NCBI RefSeq assembly: GCF_022539665.2
Contig: NC_081333.1
Span: forward strand, 1,984,001 to 2,048,000
DNA length: 64,000 nt
Reading direction: 5' to 3'
From: Daphnia carinata
Taxonomy: Eukaryota; Arthropoda; Branchiopoda; Diplostraca; Daphniidae
In this document: piece by piece, positions 60,963 through 64,000 of the stretch
How positions within the stretch are numbered: position 1 is the stretch's first letter
Layout: each line of letters begins with the position of its first letter
Notes under the pieces: generated by a model
What the model was told of the DNA's origin: nothing
The model's input: the letters and a program-made list of their open reading frames with translations, nothing else
Database searches by the model: none
Position numbers and translations under genes: made by a program

Positions 60963-63900
60963 ATGAAAAGTCGGGGGTCGACAACCATGCCAGCTCTGAT
61001 GGCTCTGCTCTTCGCCGTCCTTCAGGTAAGCCATCATCCAATTGAAGGCCTGTAAATAACTATGCAAATGTGATGTTGCCTTTCGGTTTTTTTTTCAACG
61101 GGGCTATTTTTTTTTTAAAACTCGATGGCTTAAAGGAGATGTGCTGATAGGGTCGAAACAGCTGCACATACAAATGGCCGCATTGGCCGCAATTGTTATT
61201 GAGGAGCTTTTGTCGGGGCTGCTATAAATTTTGCCGGAGAGCCAAACGTGACGTAAATGAGATGGGCATTTCATGCAGACAAATCAATCGGTTTATTTTG
61301 CATTTTTAAATGTAAGGATTACAGACAAAAAGGAATTATCTTAAAGCGATTTAAACAAAACAAAACAAGAGGGATTGAACATCAATTGCTGCTGTTCGAC
61401 TCTCTTCATTCACGAAGCAAAAAAAGCGCAAAAAAAAAAAAGACTGAAAAGCTGGGATCGGCTTCTAGGAAATAAAGCCGTGAAATTCATTTGAATATAT
61501 TTCTACACGTTCAAGTCTGTAAATTACATTCGTTGCTGGCGGGCTCCGTGACAGCGGACTCCATCGTCGCTTTTTTTTTTTTTTCAAGTTACACGTTGTA
61601 CTCTGCGGCTGATATGTTCTTAACGGTATACCCATGTTACGAGCAAAAAATGTGACTTGCCCGTCTGCTGTGCCAAGGGATGTACATATCCGCCGGCTCT
61701 CGATTCTACGCCTCATCGAACATAAGCCCTGGGAAGGGGAAAAATCTCTTTTTTTTTTTAAACTAACGGCTGTCGAATGAAAGAGAAAAGAAAGGGACTT
61801 ATTTTTTAAATCGTTACTGTATGTGGCTTTCATGGGAAACGGCCGTGACAATCAGGGAATGCGGATAGGGAAAGGAGAAGGCGGATGAAAGAGGAAGTTA
61901 CAGGTAAAATGCAGTTAGGTATTTTTATTCTGCGGTCGTCAGGATTGCATGTCTCTGTATTTAATATACCCAGCCTATTCTTGTTGAGACCATTTGAGTA
62001 AAAGCGATGGTCACTGCACTTGCTTCGGCATTTCCGATGAAGAAAATGTTAACTGTTTTTTTCTTTCTTTACACAGCCATGTGTCGTATAGTTTGCAACG
62101 GTATTCACGTCTATTTTCAAAATGCGGTCTACCGATTTTTCTGATTTCTTTTATTTGCCTTTGCTGTGGGGACTCGAGGTGGGCAAACATTCCATTCAAA
62201 AATAACGACGAGTCACTGCCCACGCGAAAAAAATGAGATGGCGTGTTAATAGCGAATAAGGAAACCCCAACGAAAAAAAAACGAGTGGCCGAACGAAGAA
62301 TGTGAATGAACATCAGCAAGAGCTGCAGCTTTTTTTTTTTTTTTTTTTTTATATGTTAATGTCCTATATAATATTTTTTTAAACAAATGCTTTTAATCTT
62401 TGGTGGACCGAGGATGGGCCAAAAGGTCACAGCCTCGGCTTTTGGGTATCAGCAACGCCTTATCGCGTGCACCACCCGCGTTTCACCTTTCATTTTTTTT
62501 GTTCCCCCTCTTACCTGAATCATCTCGCCCGTTGGGATCGTAACACCCATTCAACAGCTTTGCATTCCGGAATGTTGAACAACAGCCTTATCAAAAATTT
62601 GCAGGACGATTCAACTCGATCTACCTCTTGTAATTATAGAGAATTGATGCACAAAAAGATCCAATCTTCATTTCTATTTGAAAGGGAGTCTTTGTGTACA
62701 TCTACCAGGAACTTGTTTCAAGCCAGGGCCAACAAAAAAAAAAAAGAGTCAGCCATTTGCAAATGCAGTGGATCGTAGTATATGTACAACAGTTTGGAAC
62801 ATTGCTCACGTAAAACAATAAAGCTCTACCCAACGGGAGAGCAGCTAATGTTTTACGACTTTGCATTTGACGCTGTCGTGAATAAGAGAGCGTGCGCACG
62901 CTCGCGTCGCCGCCCCGCAACAATGCCCGCCATTTGCAGTAGACCGTGCAGATTGGGTACACGAAATTTAAAAAAAAAAGAAGGAAAGAGAGTTCTACTT
63001 TTATTATTGTAGACACCCCGTGACGGTTGATTCATATTTCGTGTGTTTTTTACGACGACAAAAGTTTAGTCTTCACGAAGGTTATAGCCCTTTTCTTCTT
63101 TGAATCTATCCTCTTTCTTAAACTCTGTACAAACAACAGCAGCCTCTTTTAATGACGTCATTATGATTGAATTTTTATTTTTTTTTTTAAGGAAACAATC
63201 GCAGTTAGAAGAATAACACTTGAATTTGATTCGTTATTAGGTGAGCGTGGGCCAGAATGCGCTCGGTCAGGAGCCGTGGCAACAGGAACGGCCTCAAAAT
63301 CTGCCGCAAATTCAGAATTTGGAGGTGATGTGCGCCAAGGATCACATGGAAGTCCAGCTGTCTTTCGACAAGCCCTTCACCGGTTTGGTCTTCTCCAAGG
63401 GCCAGTTCGGCCAGGACAACTGCATCTACGTCCAGCCGAAATCCGGCCGCAACAATTTCCGCTTCTCCATCATCTACAACGGCTGCGGAACCAAGCCGGA
63501 CGCCAAGGGCAAATTCTACGAGAACACGGTCGTCGTCCAGTACGACGAGGAGCTGATCGAAGTCTGGGACGAGGCTAAACGTCTCCGCTGCGAGTGGTAC
63601 AACGACTACGAAAAGACGGCCACCAAACCGCCTATGGTCATCGCCGATCTCGAAGTGGTTGAACTCAACTTCAGAGGTTCATTTTCTTATTAATTTATGA
63701 CACTTTAGTTCTAAAAAAAATTAACTCAATTTATATCCCTGCATATTCACAGGTGATAACGTCGACTGTTGGATGGAGATTCAAAACGGGAAAGGACCTT
63801 GGGCCAGCCCAATCAGTGGCATCGTCCCGCTCGGTTCCACTCTGACAATGGTCGTGGCCATCAACGATCTAGCGGGTAATATTATTTTTTTATTATTATT

Positions 63901-64000
63901 CCCATTCAAAATGATAGTCACTGAGCAATTTCTTTTATTCACATCGGGTCACTGATTTTCTAGGTGAGTTCGACATGCGCGTCAAGTCATGCGAAGCCTC
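60963..64000 (+). CDS. dyl: ZP-domain protein, dusky-like ortholog candidate (partial, first four coding exons)
   Basis: Exons 60963-61025, 63241-63676, 63753-63875 and 63964 onward; intron phases 0, 1, 1; the gene continues past the window. The N-terminus (MPALMALLFAVLQ) with VSVGQ forms a signal peptide. The mature protein goes almost directly into a ZP domain: LEVMCAKDHMEVQLSF, GCGTKPDAKGKFYENTVVVQ, EVWDEAKRLRCEW, YEKTATKPPMVIADLEVV, DNVDCWMEIQNGKGPWASP and GEFDMRVKSCEAS. From memory this core closely matches insect dusky-like, which shapes apical membrane and cuticle projections. Dusky or miniature remain possible since only part is visible. The donor after exon 2 (GTTCAT) is weak, but phase and homology support it. 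An acceptor-like TTTTCGCAG at 60838 suggests an upstream noncoding exon. The codon bias and ZP core resemble the first ZP gene. Confidence 0.85.
61026..63240 (+). other. Intron 1 of the dusky-like gene (2.2 kb)
   Basis: Donor GTAAGCC after LFAVLQ, acceptor TTATTAG before VSVGQ. A perfect TGACGTCA lies at 63153-63160, just upstream of exon 2. Poly-A/T runs occur, but no further exon is supported. Confidence 0.8.

Overview
This is eukaryotic, almost certainly arthropod, nuclear DNA. Two multi-exon zona pellucida (ZP) domain genes of the cuticle/apical-matrix type are present, introns follow GT-AG rules, and there are intron-containing tRNA-Ile(UAU) genes. Gene style and ZP similarity suggest a branchiopod crustacean such as Daphnia; this is inference, not proof. 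No bacterial, viral or CRISPR features were seen.

Layout. 1-16.7 kb: no supported gene; AT-rich DNA full of long A/T homopolymers, C/G runs and (CA)n microsatellites. 17.5-26.3 kb (+): a complete 4-exon gene for an 818-residue ZP membrane protein with an unusual acidic, His-rich and Pro-rich N-terminal half; intron 1 is 5.6 kb. 26.3-29.0 kb: 3' UTR and intergenic DNA. 29.0-43.6 kb: a tandem array of five units with alternating lengths (about 2.7 and 3.4 kb), i.e. a 6.1 kb higher-order dimer present twice plus a partial fifth unit. Each unit carries a conserved anonymous block, AT-rich palindromic spacer and a convergent pair of intron-containing tRNA-Ile(UAU) genes (10 copies). Long units add a tRNA-Arg(CCU)-like gene and, in two units, an intact 4-exon gene for a small secreted six-cysteine protein. 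Four units also carry a truncated copy of the neighbouring repeat-protein gene fused to a tRNA 3' half. 43.9-47.0 kb (-): two more genes of the six-cysteine family, one carrying a 1.2 kb Val/Pro-repeat exon. 47-60.8 kb: no supported gene. 60.96 kb to the end (+): the first four coding exons of a second ZP gene closely resembling dusky-like; it runs off the window.

Functional picture. The two ZP genes fit apical extracellular matrix and cuticle shaping. Between them sits a lineage-specific cluster of secreted cysteine-rich proteins that has co-amplified with tRNA genes. The six-cysteine genes share the spacing C-x8-C-x3-C-x17-C-x7-C-C and the same leading intron phases (0,1,1), so they are one family by duplication. 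Their exons were not given by long ORFs; I assembled them from splice sites and reading phase. The 28-47.8 kb block largely lacks the long homopolymers common on both sides, suggesting a different history.
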